Source of the DNA: Acidobacteria bacterium Mor1
GTDB lineage: Bacteria; Acidobacteriota; Polarisedimenticolia; Polarisedimenticolales; Polarisedimenticolaceae
Assembly: GCA_001664505.1 (NCBI GenBank)
Contig: CP011806.1
Location: forward strand, 4,716,493 to 4,780,492
DNA: 64,000 nucleotides
Direction of reading: 5' to 3'
Shown: positions 1-8,998 of the stretch, one piece after another
How the letters are laid out: the number at the start of each line of letters is the position of its first letter
How positions within the stretch are numbered: the first letter of the stretch is position 1
Program-made: the position numbers and the translations under genes
Notes under the pieces: model-generated
Told to the model about the DNA's origin: nothing
Databases searched by the model: none
What the model saw: only the letters and a program-made list of their open reading frames with translations

Positions 1-1440
1 TGCGTAGCTTCCGGGGCCGCCGAAGGGCCAGTTGCCCATGCCGGCCTGGTGGGTCAGCACGTGCCGGGCCGTGATCAGCTTCGAGCGAGGGTCGTCGGCG
101 ATGTTGTCGAAGGGCAGCACCTCGTGGAGCGGTTTGTCGAGATCGATCAGGCCGCGTTCGACCAGGCGCATGAAGGCGTAGGCGAACATCGACTTCGAGA
201 TCGAGGCCGCCTCGTACAGCGTGTCCTTCCGCACCGGCTCGCCGGTCAGGGTGTTCTGCACGCCGAAGGTCTCGTGGTAGACGATCTCGCCATCCTTGAC
301 CAGGGCCAGGGTGACGCCGGGGATGTCGTAGTAGCGGCGGAAGGCCTCGGTGAAGTGGGTCAGATCCGCGACGTGCTTCGGGTTGTTGCCGTCGAAGGTG
401 GCGAGCACTCCCTGCTCCGGGATCAGGTAGCCCGGAGCGCGGTGATGCACGACCTGAAGGGTGCCGGCGTCGTTGATCTGCCCGGCGTCGACCTCGAGGC
501 TGGCCGTTTCTTTCAGCGCGACCCGTCCCTGGGTGTCCCCCCATCCGCTGAACGGGGAAGCGATGGAGTAGACCAGCTCGATGTCGTAAGTGTCCGCAGG
601 CACCGAGAGCTGGAACCGCCCGCTCTGATCGACGCTGGCATCGACCCACACCGCGGGGTTTTCACTGGAGCGCAGACGGATGCGGCGGGGGAGCTCGGCG
701 TCGACGGGACCGTCCCAGACCAGATACCCCCGGGCGAAGCCGAGAGAGGCGTCTTCAGGCAGCAGGACCAGGTCACCCAAACGCCCGGCGTTGGAGCTCT
801 TGCCCAGCTGCCGGCCCCAGTGGAAGTAGGTGCCTCCTTCGCGGTTCTCGTCCTCGTCGAACAGCAAGTGGTCGAGGCCGATGGTCCGGCCGGCCTGGAG
901 GCCCGCACCCATCTGCACCTGCCACTCGTAGGTCGTGCGGTCCCCCTGACGGGTCACCGCAACCTTCACGTCGTCCCAGGATTTGGGCAGTTCGGTCGGC
1001 GCCGGCCGCAGGTCGGCCAGGGTCAACTCCCGGTACTTCTCCCCGGCCTGAAACAGCACCGGAGCACTGCGACCGGGATCGTGCACCGGGTCGACGTAGA
1101 GCAGGCAGGAATCCTGGCTGGTCCAGTCGGCGCCTTCCTCGTCGCTGACCACGTGGGAGTCGTCCAGCACCTCGACCGCGACGAGCAGCAGCTTCTTTTC
1201 GCCGTCGTACGCGGCCCGGAAGCCCGCGTTGAAGTCGGTCGAACCGTCAGGGGCGTTGCCCTGGATGCGCTCGATCGGATAGCGCCGGGCGGATTCGGGC
1301 CAGTCGCTCAGGTCGCCGTCGATCTCGATACCCGAAGCAGGATAGGCGAATGCAACTTCGCCATTGTCGGCGAGGGCGCCGCTCTGGGTGAGAACGGCAA
1401 GCAAGCAGATGAGCAGGCTGGTCCTGGCGGTCCGACGCAT
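1..1440 (-). CDS. Secreted serine hydrolase (beta-lactamase/class C PBP-like) with N-terminal CBM9-like domain, 3' end off the window
   Basis: The reading frame starts at an ATG at 1440 and runs off the left edge, so about 480 residues are visible. Residues 1-24 form a signal peptide ending in ALA-D. Residues of about 33-200 include the phrase IEIDGDLSDWPES, typical of the DOMON-like CBM9 sugar/heme-binding fold found at the N-terminus of many secreted enzymes. The visible C-terminal part carries S-I-S-K in the context YEAASISKSMFAYAFMRLVE, the SxxK nucleophile motif of the serine beta-lactamase-like family, followed by a typical ITARHVLTHQAGM stretch. The YxN and HxG-type motifs lie beyond the edge. 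Substrate unknown: an esterase, a D-aminopeptidase or a peptidoglycan enzyme are all possible. It is transcribed leftward, separately from its neighbours. Confidence 0.82.
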   Translation of the reverse strand, partial: MRRTARTSLLICLLAVLTQSGALADNGEVAFAYPASGIEIDGDLSDWPESARRYPIERIQGNAPDGSTDFNAGFRAAYDGEKKLLLVAVEVLDDSHVVSDEEGADWTSQDSCLLYVDPVHDPGRSAPVLFQAGEKYRELTLADLRPAPTELPKSWDDVKVAVTRQGDRTTYEWQVQMGAGLQAGRTIGLDHLLFDEDENREGGTYFHWGRQLGKSSNAGRLGDLVLLPEDASLGFARGYLVWDGPVDAELPRRIRLRSSENPAVWVDASVDQSGRFQLSVPADTYDIELVYSIASPFSGWGDTQGRVALKETASLEVDAGQINDAGTLQVVHHRAPGYLIPEQGVLATFDGNNPKHVADLTHFTEAFRRYYDIPGVTLALVKDGEIVYHETFGVQNTLTGEPVRKDTLYEAASISKSMFAYAFMRLVERGLIDLDKPLHEVLPFDNIADDPRSKLITARHVLTHQAGMGNWPFGGPGSYA

Positions 1441-1525
1441 ACGATCCCCCCTGGGGAGGCCCGGCAGGGCTCCCGATGTTGGTCTACAGGGAGGTGAACA
1501 CCTGAATCAGCCGGGAGGTTGCAGG

Positions 1526-1888
1526 CTAGAAGTCGACTTCCTTCACGATGAACGCCGAGGAGCGGGCGTGATCGATGAAGGTGTTCTCGTCCTCGAGCAG
1601 CGCTGCGCCCAGCTCCTGGCCTTCCTGGGAACTCATCGCTTCCATCAGATCCTGTTCCGACTCGAACCAGACCTCGGCGACTCCATCGAACGGCTCGGCC
1701 ATGCCGCGGGACGCCCGCATCCCTTCGTTCAGCGGCGTCTCCATGGTGTGGGATTGAACGTACTTCTTGGAGCGAAGCACCGCGGCGTTCTTCATGAAGA
1801 ACGGTCCGTGGTTGTTGCGCCAGTAGTCCTGGAACTGTTCACGGCTGATGTTCGACTTGCGATGCAGGCACATGACCATCTTGATCAT
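1526..1888 (-). CDS. EthD-domain small protein (ferredoxin-like alpha/beta barrel)
   Basis: A 120-residue cytoplasmic protein. The beginning, MIKMVMCLHRKSNISREQF followed by YWRNNHGPF, is the usual start of the EthD family, which belongs to the dimeric ferredoxin-like barrel superfamily: a beta strand, then an H-G-P motif, and aromatic residues later (VAEVWFES). I chose the ATG at 1888 because GGAGAG lies about seven bases upstream and the fold begins right there; the frame stays open further upstream without family similarity. Members are associated with ether degradation or polyketide modification, but most have no assigned reaction, so no substrate is claimed. It is divergent from the metallopeptidase at 1979, with 90 bp between them. 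Confidence 0.72.
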   Translation of the reverse strand: MIKMVMCLHRKSNISREQFQDYWRNNHGPFFMKNAAVLRSKKYVQSHTMETPLNEGMRASRGMAEPFDGVAEVWFESEQDLMEAMSSQEGQELGAALLEDENTFIDHARSSAFIVKEVDF

Positions 1889-1978
1889 CTCGGCTCTCCG
1901 GTGATGGGTGGATATCTGAGTGGCGATCCAGTCTACGCCACGGCCGTTGAATTCGGGCCCGCGTAGTACCATCGGCTG

Positions 1979-2662
1979 ATGAGCGATCCAATCTTTCTGC
2001 TCTTGCTGGTCGGCTTGCCGGTCATCAGCCAGATGGTGGCCGGCCGTCTCCGGGCCCGTTTCGCGCGCTTCTCCCGCGATCCGATGCCTCTGTCGGGCCG
2101 CGAGGTCGCCGAGCGGATGCTCGCCGAGAACGGCCTGACCGACGTCAAGATCATCTCCACCGGCGGGCAGCTGACCGATCACTACAACCCGAGGGACAAG
2201 ACGGTCAATCTGAGTGAGGTGGTCTACAGCCGCTCCAATGTGGCCGCTGCGGCGGTGGCGGCCCACGAGTGCGGCCACGCGATTCAGCACGCGACTCGCT
2301 ATCCGTTCCTCACGGCTCGCTCCAAGCTGGTCCCGTTGCTCAAGCTGAGCAATACCGTGCTGCCCCTGCTGGCTTTCGGCGGTTCCGGGCTGTTCGCCTA
2401 CATGGGTTCGTCTCTGCTGGCCTACGGGTTTATCGGCATCCTCGCGATGCCGGCGCTGTTCAGTCTGGTGACCCTGCCCGTGGAGTTCGATGCCAGCCGC
2501 CGTGCTCTCGACTGGATGGAAGGTACCGGCCTCGCCGCCGGCGCCAAACAGGCGGGGGCGAAGAATGCCCTGTTCTGGGCGGCGATGACCTACGTCGTCG
2601 CGGCGCTCGGCTCGATCGCCCAAGTATTGTACTTCGCCCGGTTCTTCCTGCGCCGCCGCTGA
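1979..2662 (+). CDS. Membrane zinc metallopeptidase, YugP-like (Zn_peptidase_2)
   Basis: A 227-residue integral membrane peptidase. A transmembrane segment occupies residues 4-22, then the H-E-C-G-H zinc motif lies at residues 96-100 (H96, E97, H100) within VAAHECGHAIQHA, followed by further hydrophobic segments at about 118-160 and 195-215. The phrase DHYNPRDKTVNLSEVVY just before the motif is characteristic of YugP-like proteins, whose usual length is 220-235. The physiological substrate of this family is not established; membrane-protein quality control is a reasonable guess. The gene ends 21 bp from the convergent gene at 2684. Confidence 0.9.
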   Translation: MSDPIFLLLLVGLPVISQMVAGRLRARFARFSRDPMPLSGREVAERMLAENGLTDVKIISTGGQLTDHYNPRDKTVNLSEVVYSRSNVAAAAVAAHECGHAIQHATRYPFLTARSKLVPLLKLSNTVLPLLAFGGSGLFAYMGSSLLAYGFIGILAMPALFSLVTLPVEFDASRRALDWMEGTGLAAGAKQAGAKNALFWAAMTYVVAALGSIAQVLYFARFFLRRR

Positions 2663-2683
2663 ACGGCGGATCCGGGGGCCGAA

Positions 2684-4600
2684 TCAGCGGGACGGACGGA
2701 TGAGTCGTCGTCCGTTGCGGTAGGCCTCGAGACGCTTCGTCCGGTCTCCGCGGCTGCCGTCAACAGGTGCTCCGGAGATTCGTTGTTCGAGCTGAAGCGC
2801 CCGAGTGAAGTCTCCGGCTGCGGCGGCCGCCGCAGCGACGACCGGCAAACGCTGAGGCGCACAGCGGTCGCCGGGGCAGAAGATCGCGCAGAGTTCAGTG
2901 GCCCGCCGTGCATCCTCGGTCGTCATATCCGGACGAGTCGCCAGAAGCCAGGCCAACTCCGTGGCGACCTCCTCGGCGCTCGGCCGTAACTCGAGGGCGC
3001 GACCGAGGTGCTCGATCGCCTCGTCTTCCTCGCCGAGGCGTAGCGCCATCAGTGCCAGGTTGGTGTGGGCGTCGACGTTCTCCGGATCGCACCGCGCCGC
3101 CTCGCGGAAATGGGTAAGCGCTTCGGCGTCGCCGCGGTTGGCCAGGGCGATACCCATGTTGCCGTGGGCCTCGGCGTAGCAATCCTGAAGCTCCAGAGCC
3201 CGGCTGTAGTGTTCGATGGCGAGGTCGGGCCGGCCGCTGCGGTCGTAGCGGACACCGAGGTTGTTGTGTCCCACGGCAAAATCGGGACGGGCCTCGACCG
3301 CCTTCTTGTGATGTTCCAGCGCGGCCGCCGGGTCACCATTGCGGGCGGTCACCGTCCCGAGCGCGTCCCAGGCCAGGTGGTTCTCGGGATCGACGGTCAC
3401 CGCATGGCGGTAGAGGGTCTCGCTGCTCCGCCAGCGCTGAGATTGGCGCATGGTCAACAGGCCCAGCACGGCCAGCAGAACCAGGGCGCCGATCTGCACC
3501 TCCTTGCGCCGCAGTACTTCGCTCAGCCCGAAAAGCAGCGCCACCGCGATACCGGCCATCGGGAGATACGTGTACCGATCGGCGTGAGCCTGAGTGCCCA
3601 CCTGCACGATGCCGATCACCGGGACCAGCATCCCCAGGTACCAGCACCATCCGACCCAGAGCCAGGGTTGCTTTGCGCGCTGCCACCAGGCGGCCCCGCT
3701 GACCGCCACAATACCCACGGCGGCGGCGACCCCGAGGCCTATCGAGGGTTCGACGGGGAACGGATAGAAAAAGGACAGCCCTGAGGGCCAGGCCATCTGC
3801 CCCAGATAGATCCACACGCTCTGCGCCGCGTTGGCCAGCCGCGCGTCCAGGGGGAACACGGCAAGATCCTTGACCGCGCCACCCGCCTGCTGCACGGCGA
3901 AGGTGGCGGCGCTGGACGCCGCGGCCAGCCCGGCCCAGGGAAGTTTTTCCAGCACCAGGCGGCTCCAGGGCTTCTCCGACTGTAGCGGCCAGACGTCGAG
4001 CAGCAGCAACAGGAAGGGCAGGGTGACCAGCATCGGCTTGGCCATCAGCCCGCAGGCGGTCAGCATCCCGACCAGCAGCCAACGTTTGAGGTCGAAGTCC
4101 GCGCCGGCCTCCCGGCGCTTGCCGTAGTCCAGGTAGGCCCAGAGCACCGCGAAGAAGAAGACCGCGCTCAGTACATCCTTGCGTTCGGAAACCCAGGCTA
4201 CCGATTCGACCCGCAGGGGATGGATCGCCAGCAGCGCCGCGGCCAGGAAGCTGGGCAAGATCCGGCCGGTGCCCCGATGGAGCGCCAGGAAGAACAGGGC
4301 CGAGGCCAGCAGGTGCAGCAGCACGTTGACCCCATGGTGCCCGGCGGGGTCCATGCCGAAGAGCGCCACGTCGGCCAGATGCGAGAGCCAGGTCAGGGGG
4401 TGCCAGTTCCCCAGTTCGCCGCTTTGGAAGGCCCAGGCGACATCGTCCAGTCCGGCTCCGTCGGCGAAGCGGGGGTTGGAGGTCACGTACCCGGGATCGT
4501 CGAAGGTGATGAAGTCCGCCTGGAAGGCCGGGGAGAACGCCACGAGCACCATCGCCCCGAGGGCGATCACGGCGCTTCTGGTGGTCAGCCGGTCCAGCAC
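2684..4600 (-). CDS. TMTC-like membrane glycosyltransferase with C-terminal TPR repeats
   Basis: A 638-residue protein with about ten hydrophobic segments over residues 1-390, followed by four or five TPR units (about 395-600). The segment HPLRVESVAWVSERKDVLS is diagnostic of the bacterial relatives of TMTC/PMT-type O-mannosyltransferases, and the F-D-D-P sequence in the first luminal loop (ITFDDPGYV) is the acidic motif expected for lipid-phosphate sugar donors. The protein probably sits in the inner membrane with its active site facing the periplasm. Donor and acceptor are unknown. The start is a GTG at 4600 preceded by GGGAGA. It is divergent from the SGNH hydrolase at 4718, a pairing that would fit surface glycan or glycoprotein modification. 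Confidence 0.82.
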   Translation of the reverse strand: MLDRLTTRSAVIALGAMVLVAFSPAFQADFITFDDPGYVTSNPRFADGAGLDDVAWAFQSGELGNWHPLTWLSHLADVALFGMDPAGHHGVNVLLHLLASALFFLALHRGTGRILPSFLAAALLAIHPLRVESVAWVSERKDVLSAVFFFAVLWAYLDYGKRREAGADFDLKRWLLVGMLTACGLMAKPMLVTLPFLLLLLDVWPLQSEKPWSRLVLEKLPWAGLAAASSAATFAVQQAGGAVKDLAVFPLDARLANAAQSVWIYLGQMAWPSGLSFFYPFPVEPSIGLGVAAAVGIVAVSGAAWWQRAKQPWLWVGWCWYLGMLVPVIGIVQVGTQAHADRYTYLPMAGIAVALLFGLSEVLRRKEVQIGALVLLAVLGLLTMRQSQRWRSSETLYRHAVTVDPENHLAWDALGTVTARNGDPAAALEHHKKAVEARPDFAVGHNNLGVRYDRSGRPDLAIEHYSRALELQDCYAEAHGNMGIALANRGDAEALTHFREAARCDPENVDAHTNLALMALRLGEEDEAIEHLGRALELRPSAEEVATELAWLLATRPDMTTEDARRATELCAIFCPGDRCAPQRLPVVAAAAAAAGDFTRALQLEQRISGAPVDGSRGDRTKRLEAYRNGRRLIRPSR

Positions 4601-4717
4601 GGTCTCGATTCTCCCGGGGCGAGTATCCCTCGCAGCGACCGCGCATTGTAACCGGCAGCTCTCGACAAGTCGGCAAACAGGCTAGAATGCCCGACCGGCC
4701 CGCTGCCGGGAACCACC

Positions 4718-5779
4718 GTGAAGGGCCTCATGCTCGCCGAGAACGCCATCCTCGCCGCCTTCATCCTGCTGCCGGTGCTGCTGCTGTGGGGCCTGATCAA
4801 GTTCTTCCGCAGCGGCAAGGCCGGGAAGGAGTCCGGCGGCACCCTGCGGGTCATCGCGGGCAACCTGTTGATCCTGGTGTTCCTGTTTTCGCTGCTGCTG
4901 CTCGGTGGCGAGATCTACTATCGCTTCATCTACGACACCACCGATTCGTTCGGCCTGACCAAGACGACCCAGGCCTGGTTCAAGCGGCACTTCAAGGCCA
5001 ACAACGCCGGGGCGCGGGATAGCCAGCAGTCGTACCAGAACCAGCTGCCCGAAGGAAAGAAACGGCGCGTGACCTTCATCGGCGACTCCTTCACCGCCGG
5101 GCATGGCGTGCGAGACGTCGAGGATCGGTTCGCCAACCGGGTTCGCGCAGCCCGCCCGGGCTGGGACGTTCACGTGTTCGGCTTCAACGGCTGGGATACC
5201 GGTCATGAGTTGGCGATGCTGCGGGACCTGGACCCCCGCTACCAGCTCGACCACGTCGTGCTGGTTTACTGCCTCAACGACATCTCCGACGCGATCCCCG
5301 AGTGGCAGGCGATCCTGACGCGAATCTACGAGAACAACAAGCCGAAGAACGTCTTTTCCGAACACAGCTACCTGTTGAACATGCTGCACTACCGGGTCAT
5401 GGCCGCGTCGGACCCGGAGGTTGCCAACTACTACGACTTCACCCTCGACGGCTATCTCGGGCCGATCTGGCGCCAGCAGGAGGCGCGGCTTCGGGAACTG
5501 GTCGGCCGGGTCCGCGCCCGGGGCGGCACGGTCAGTGTGATGACCTTTCCGTTCCTCCACACCATCGGTGAGGACGATTCCTTCGAGCCGGTTCACCGGA
5601 AGCTCAACGCGTTGTGGGCCTCTCTCGGAGTGCCCCATCTCGACCTAAGGCCGCTCTATCTGGAGCACGCCGACGAGAATCTGGTGGTCAGCCGCTACGA
5701 CGCCCATCCCAACGAATATGCCCACGGATTGGCGGCGGATGCGCTGTTGCCCTTCCTCGATCGGGCGATGGGGGAATAG
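4718..5779 (+). CDS. Membrane-anchored SGNH/GDSL-family hydrolase
   Basis: A 353-residue protein. Two hydrophobic segments (about residues 8-27 and 43-66) anchor it, and the rest is a periplasmic SGNH fold. Block I is seen as FIGDSFTAGHG (nucleophile Ser near residue 116) and the His/Asp block as YDAHPNEYAHGL near residue 330; block III is probably VYCLNDISD. Family members are lipases, esterases or sugar O-acetyl esterases. The adjacent divergent glycosyltransferase at 4600 suggests acylation or deacylation of a surface glycan, but that is inference. The frame opens with GTG at 4718; an ATG twelve bases downstream is an equally possible start. Confidence 0.82.
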   Translation: MKGLMLAENAILAAFILLPVLLLWGLIKFFRSGKAGKESGGTLRVIAGNLLILVFLFSLLLLGGEIYYRFIYDTTDSFGLTKTTQAWFKRHFKANNAGARDSQQSYQNQLPEGKKRRVTFIGDSFTAGHGVRDVEDRFANRVRAARPGWDVHVFGFNGWDTGHELAMLRDLDPRYQLDHVVLVYCLNDISDAIPEWQAILTRIYENNKPKNVFSEHSYLLNMLHYRVMAASDPEVANYYDFTLDGYLGPIWRQQEARLRELVGRVRARGGTVSVMTFPFLHTIGEDDSFEPVHRKLNALWASLGVPHLDLRPLYLEHADENLVVSRYDAHPNEYAHGLAADALLPFLDRAMGE

Positions 5780-5847
5780 GGGCTCCCGGCGGCCTGTTGA
5801 AACCCTCGATGCCCCGTAGGCGTCGAGAGCGAATCAGAGGGGAAGTC

Positions 5848-7200
5848 ATGGCCCAGCACGTCGTCATCCTGGGGAACGGAATCGCGGGCATCACCGCAGC
5901 CCGCCATATCCGCAAGCGTTGCGCCGAAACCCGGATCACCGTGGTTTCCGGCGAAACCGACCATTTCTTCTCCCGCACGGCGCTCATGTACATCTACATG
6001 GGCCACATGAAGTACGAGCACACCAAGCCCTACGAGGACAGCTTCTGGGCCAAGAACCGGATCGAGCTGCGCCGGGGCTGGGTGGCCAAGGTCGATACCG
6101 CCGGCAAGGCGCTGGTCTTCGACGACGGCTCGACCCTGGCCTATGACAGCCTGGTGCTGGCCACCGGCTCTGCCTCCAACAAGTTCGGTTGGCCGGGCCA
6201 GGACCTTCCCGGGGTTCAGGGGCTCTACAGCTACCAGGATCTCGAGAGCATGGAGGCCAACACGAAAGGCATCCAGCGGGGCGTGGTGATCGGCGGCGGC
6301 CTGATCGGCATCGAGACCGCCGAGATGCTGCACTCCCGGGATATCCCCGTGACCTTCCTGGTACGGGAGCCGAGTTGGATGTCCAACGTCTTCCCCGCCG
6401 AGGAATCGGAGCTGATCAACCGGGAGATCCGGCAGAACGGGATCGATCTGCGGCTCGGCGCCGAGTTGGATCGGATCGAGGCGGGCCCCGACGGCCGGGC
6501 GGCGGCGGTGGTGACCAAGGACGGAGAGACGATTCCCTGCGGCTTCGTTGCCCTGACCGTCGGCGTCCATCCCAACATCGGCTTCCTGAAGGAGTCGGAG
6601 ATCGAGACCGACCGGGGGATCCTGGTCGACGACCACCTGCGCACCAACATCCCCGACGTCTACGCTGCCGGCGACTGCGTGCAGCTGCGCCAGGCGGCGC
6701 CGGGCCGGCGCCCTGTCGAAGCGGTCTGGTACACCGGCCGGGCCATGGGGCAGACCCTGGCCCGCACCCTCACCGGCGAGCCGACCCCCTATCTCCAGGG
6801 ACGCTGGTTCAACTCGGCCAAGTTCTTCGACCTCGAATGGCAGATCTACGGCGAGGCGCCGGCGACCCTGCCCGACGGAGTGGCGACCCTCTGCTGGCAG
6901 CACGCCGAGAAGCCGCTGTTGATCCGGATCAACTACCGCGAGTCCGACCAGGTAGTCACCGGCTTCCAGGTGATGGGCGTGCGCTACCGCCACGATGCCT
7001 GCCACCGCTGGCTCGAAGACGGCCGCACCCTGCGCTACGTGCTGGAGAACCTGGGCGCCGCCAACTTCGACCCCGAGTTCTATCGGGAATACGAGAGCGA
7101 GGTCGTGGCCCTCTACAACAGCAAGTTCCCCGAGGCTCCGGTGCAGCTCAAGCGCCGTCGCGGCCTGACGGGCTGGATCCGCTCCCTGCGGGCCTCCTAG
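5848..7200 (+). CDS. FAD/NAD(P)-dependent oxidoreductase (pyridine nucleotide-disulfide family)
   Basis: A 450-residue soluble flavoprotein. The N-terminus, VVILGNGIAGITAARHIRK, is the Rossmann GxGxxG FAD site; a second nucleotide site lies near residue 150 (VVIGGGLIGIETAEML); YAAGDCVQL near residue 275 is the FAD-binding GD motif. There is no CxxxxC redox disulfide, so it resembles NADH:rubredoxin/ferredoxin reductases and the reductase half of NAD(P)H nitrite reductase rather than disulfide reductases. The start at 5848 has GAGGGGAAG directly upstream; the frame is open further 5' inside the hydrolase gene but without similarity. It lies 16 bp before the Fe-S membrane protein at 7217, so the two probably form one electron-transfer unit. 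Confidence 0.88.
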   Translation: MAQHVVILGNGIAGITAARHIRKRCAETRITVVSGETDHFFSRTALMYIYMGHMKYEHTKPYEDSFWAKNRIELRRGWVAKVDTAGKALVFDDGSTLAYDSLVLATGSASNKFGWPGQDLPGVQGLYSYQDLESMEANTKGIQRGVVIGGGLIGIETAEMLHSRDIPVTFLVREPSWMSNVFPAEESELINREIRQNGIDLRLGAELDRIEAGPDGRAAAVVTKDGETIPCGFVALTVGVHPNIGFLKESEIETDRGILVDDHLRTNIPDVYAAGDCVQLRQAAPGRRPVEAVWYTGRAMGQTLARTLTGEPTPYLQGRWFNSAKFFDLEWQIYGEAPATLPDGVATLCWQHAEKPLLIRINYRESDQVVTGFQVMGVRYRHDACHRWLEDGRTLRYVLENLGAANFDPEFYREYESEVVALYNSKFPEAPVQLKRRRGLTGWIRSLRAS

Positions 7201-7216
7201 GACGGGAAATCAGAGT

Positions 7217-8812
7217 ATGTCAACCCAGCACAACACATCGCCCCTCTCCATGGTCCGCCGCACCGGCATGGCCCTGTTCCTCGCCGCCTTCATCGGCTTC
7301 CTGGGGCTCCTGACCTACGGGGGCTTCGAGATCGACGATGCGGCCTGGAGCGAAATCGAGCAGAGCAGCCGCTGGCAGGACTGGCACAAGCAGCCCTTCC
7401 TCGACGCCATCGGGGAGCTGCGCGGCCAGAGTTGGAGCACGCCCTTCGGCTTCGTGCCCGCGATCAACGCCGCCATCGACAAGGCTGACGAGGCGATGGG
7501 CGACGGCGTCCAGTTCCAGAAATGGGATCGCCAGCCCTACGGGCTGGAGCTGGCCCGCATCGCGAGCAAGAGCCCCATCGGCGGACGCGAGGGGTTGTTC
7601 CTGTTCCTGACCGTCGGTCTCGCCTGTATCGGCGGCCTGCTCTACGCGCTGCCGCGAATCTGGCTCGAGCCGGCGGGGATCAAGAACAACGGCGTGATGT
7701 TCTCGAAGGCCAAGAGCCGCGGCTGGATCGGCATCGGTGTCGGCGTGTTCCTGATCGGGCTCTACATTGCCCTCTACTTCCACCCGGCCTACATCGCAAA
7801 CTGGATCCGGCTGACCGACCCGGCGACCCGGTTGATATCGGGTAACCCCGACGCCCGGGCCAGCCAGTGGTTCTTCTACGGCTTCCTCTACACGCTCTCG
7901 ATCCTGGTGATGGGCGTGCGGATGATGGTGCACTACCGCCACAGCCGCTATCACCTGCTGCGCACCGTCTCGATCATCTTCTTCCAGACCGGGTTCGCCT
8001 TCCTGATCCCCGAGATCCTGGTGGCGTTGAACAAGCCCTGGTTCGACTTCAAGAACGCCTGGCCGCTGAACTACACCTTCTTCCACGGCTGGAGCCTCGA
8101 TCAGTTCCAGAACGGGGGAGCCCTCGGCTGGTTCATGTTGTTCTGGGGGATCGGCCTGTCCCTGCTGTTGATTCCGCTCCTGGCAGCCTTCTTCGGCAAG
8201 CGCTGGTACTGCTCCTGGGTTTGCGGCTGCGGTGGTCTGGCGGAAACCCTGGGAGATCCGTATCGGCACCTATCGGACAAGTCGCTCAAGGCCTGGAAGA
8301 TCGAGCGCTGGCTGATCCACGGCGTGCTGGTCTTCGCCGTGATCATGACCGGGGCGACTCTGGCGAACTATCTGAGCGAAGGCAAGCTGCTGGCCGAGTA
8401 CACCGGCCCGGTGCAGGAGTGGTACGGCTTCCTGATCGGTTCGATCTTCGCCGGCGTCGTCGGGACCGGGTTCTACCCCTTCATGGGCAACCGGGTCTGG
8501 TGCCGCTTCGGCTGCCCGCTGGCGGCGATCCTCGGCATCGTGCAGAAGTACAAGTCCCGCTTCCGCATCACGACCAACGGCGGCCAGTGCATCTCCTGCG
8601 GCAACTGCTCGACCTACTGCGAGATGGGAATCGATGTGCGGGCCTACGCCCAGCGCGGCCAGAACATCATCCGCGCATCCTGCGTCGGTTGCGGCGTGTG
8701 CGCCGCGGTCTGCCCCCGCGGAGTGCTGCGCCTCGAGAACGGTCCCGAGGAGGGTCGCTACAACGAGGTCAGCCTGTTGCAGATCGGGGATGGCAAGATC
8801 GACGCCGCCTAG
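7217..8812 (+). CDS. NosR/NapH-like polytopic membrane protein with two [4Fe-4S] clusters
   Basis: A 531-residue protein. A first membrane helix (about 15-35) is followed by an extracytoplasmic region of about 100 residues, then further helices to about residue 440. Two Cys motifs between helices, CSWVCGC and CRFGCP, match the C-x3-C-P type pairs of NapH/NosR/CcoG. The C-terminus is a ferredoxin domain: CISCGNCSTYC from C458 and CVGCGVCAAVCP from C489. Such proteins pass electrons between quinones and periplasmic or flavin partners. Here the partner is likely the FAD oxidoreductase immediately upstream. No nos, nap or nitrite-reductase gene is nearby, so its real pathway is open. Confidence 0.85.
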   Translation: MSTQHNTSPLSMVRRTGMALFLAAFIGFLGLLTYGGFEIDDAAWSEIEQSSRWQDWHKQPFLDAIGELRGQSWSTPFGFVPAINAAIDKADEAMGDGVQFQKWDRQPYGLELARIASKSPIGGREGLFLFLTVGLACIGGLLYALPRIWLEPAGIKNNGVMFSKAKSRGWIGIGVGVFLIGLYIALYFHPAYIANWIRLTDPATRLISGNPDARASQWFFYGFLYTLSILVMGVRMMVHYRHSRYHLLRTVSIIFFQTGFAFLIPEILVALNKPWFDFKNAWPLNYTFFHGWSLDQFQNGGALGWFMLFWGIGLSLLLIPLLAAFFGKRWYCSWVCGCGGLAETLGDPYRHLSDKSLKAWKIERWLIHGVLVFAVIMTGATLANYLSEGKLLAEYTGPVQEWYGFLIGSIFAGVVGTGFYPFMGNRVWCRFGCPLAAILGIVQKYKSRFRITTNGGQCISCGNCSTYCEMGIDVRAYAQRGQNIIRASCVGCGVCAAVCPRGVLRLENGPEEGRYNEVSLLQIGDGKIDAA

Positions 8813-8998
8813 TTCGAGGCGGGTCGTTTGTACCTTCGAGAAGTCCTTTCGAAACTGATTCGAGTAGTTCTTACAGCGAGCCGCCAATCCGCTCGAAAAC
8901 GCATATCCGTAGTCGTCGTGACAGTTTGATGGCGCTGGATTTCCGGCTCCTGTTCCGTGCTAGCCTCTGCGCAACCATTCCTGCACAAGGAGGATTTC

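Noticed and set aside
7217-8812. Calling the Fe-S membrane protein nosR or ccoG
   Set aside because: There is no N-terminal FMN-binding domain as in full NosR, and no cytochrome oxidase or nitrous oxide genes nearby; only family-level likeness is supported.
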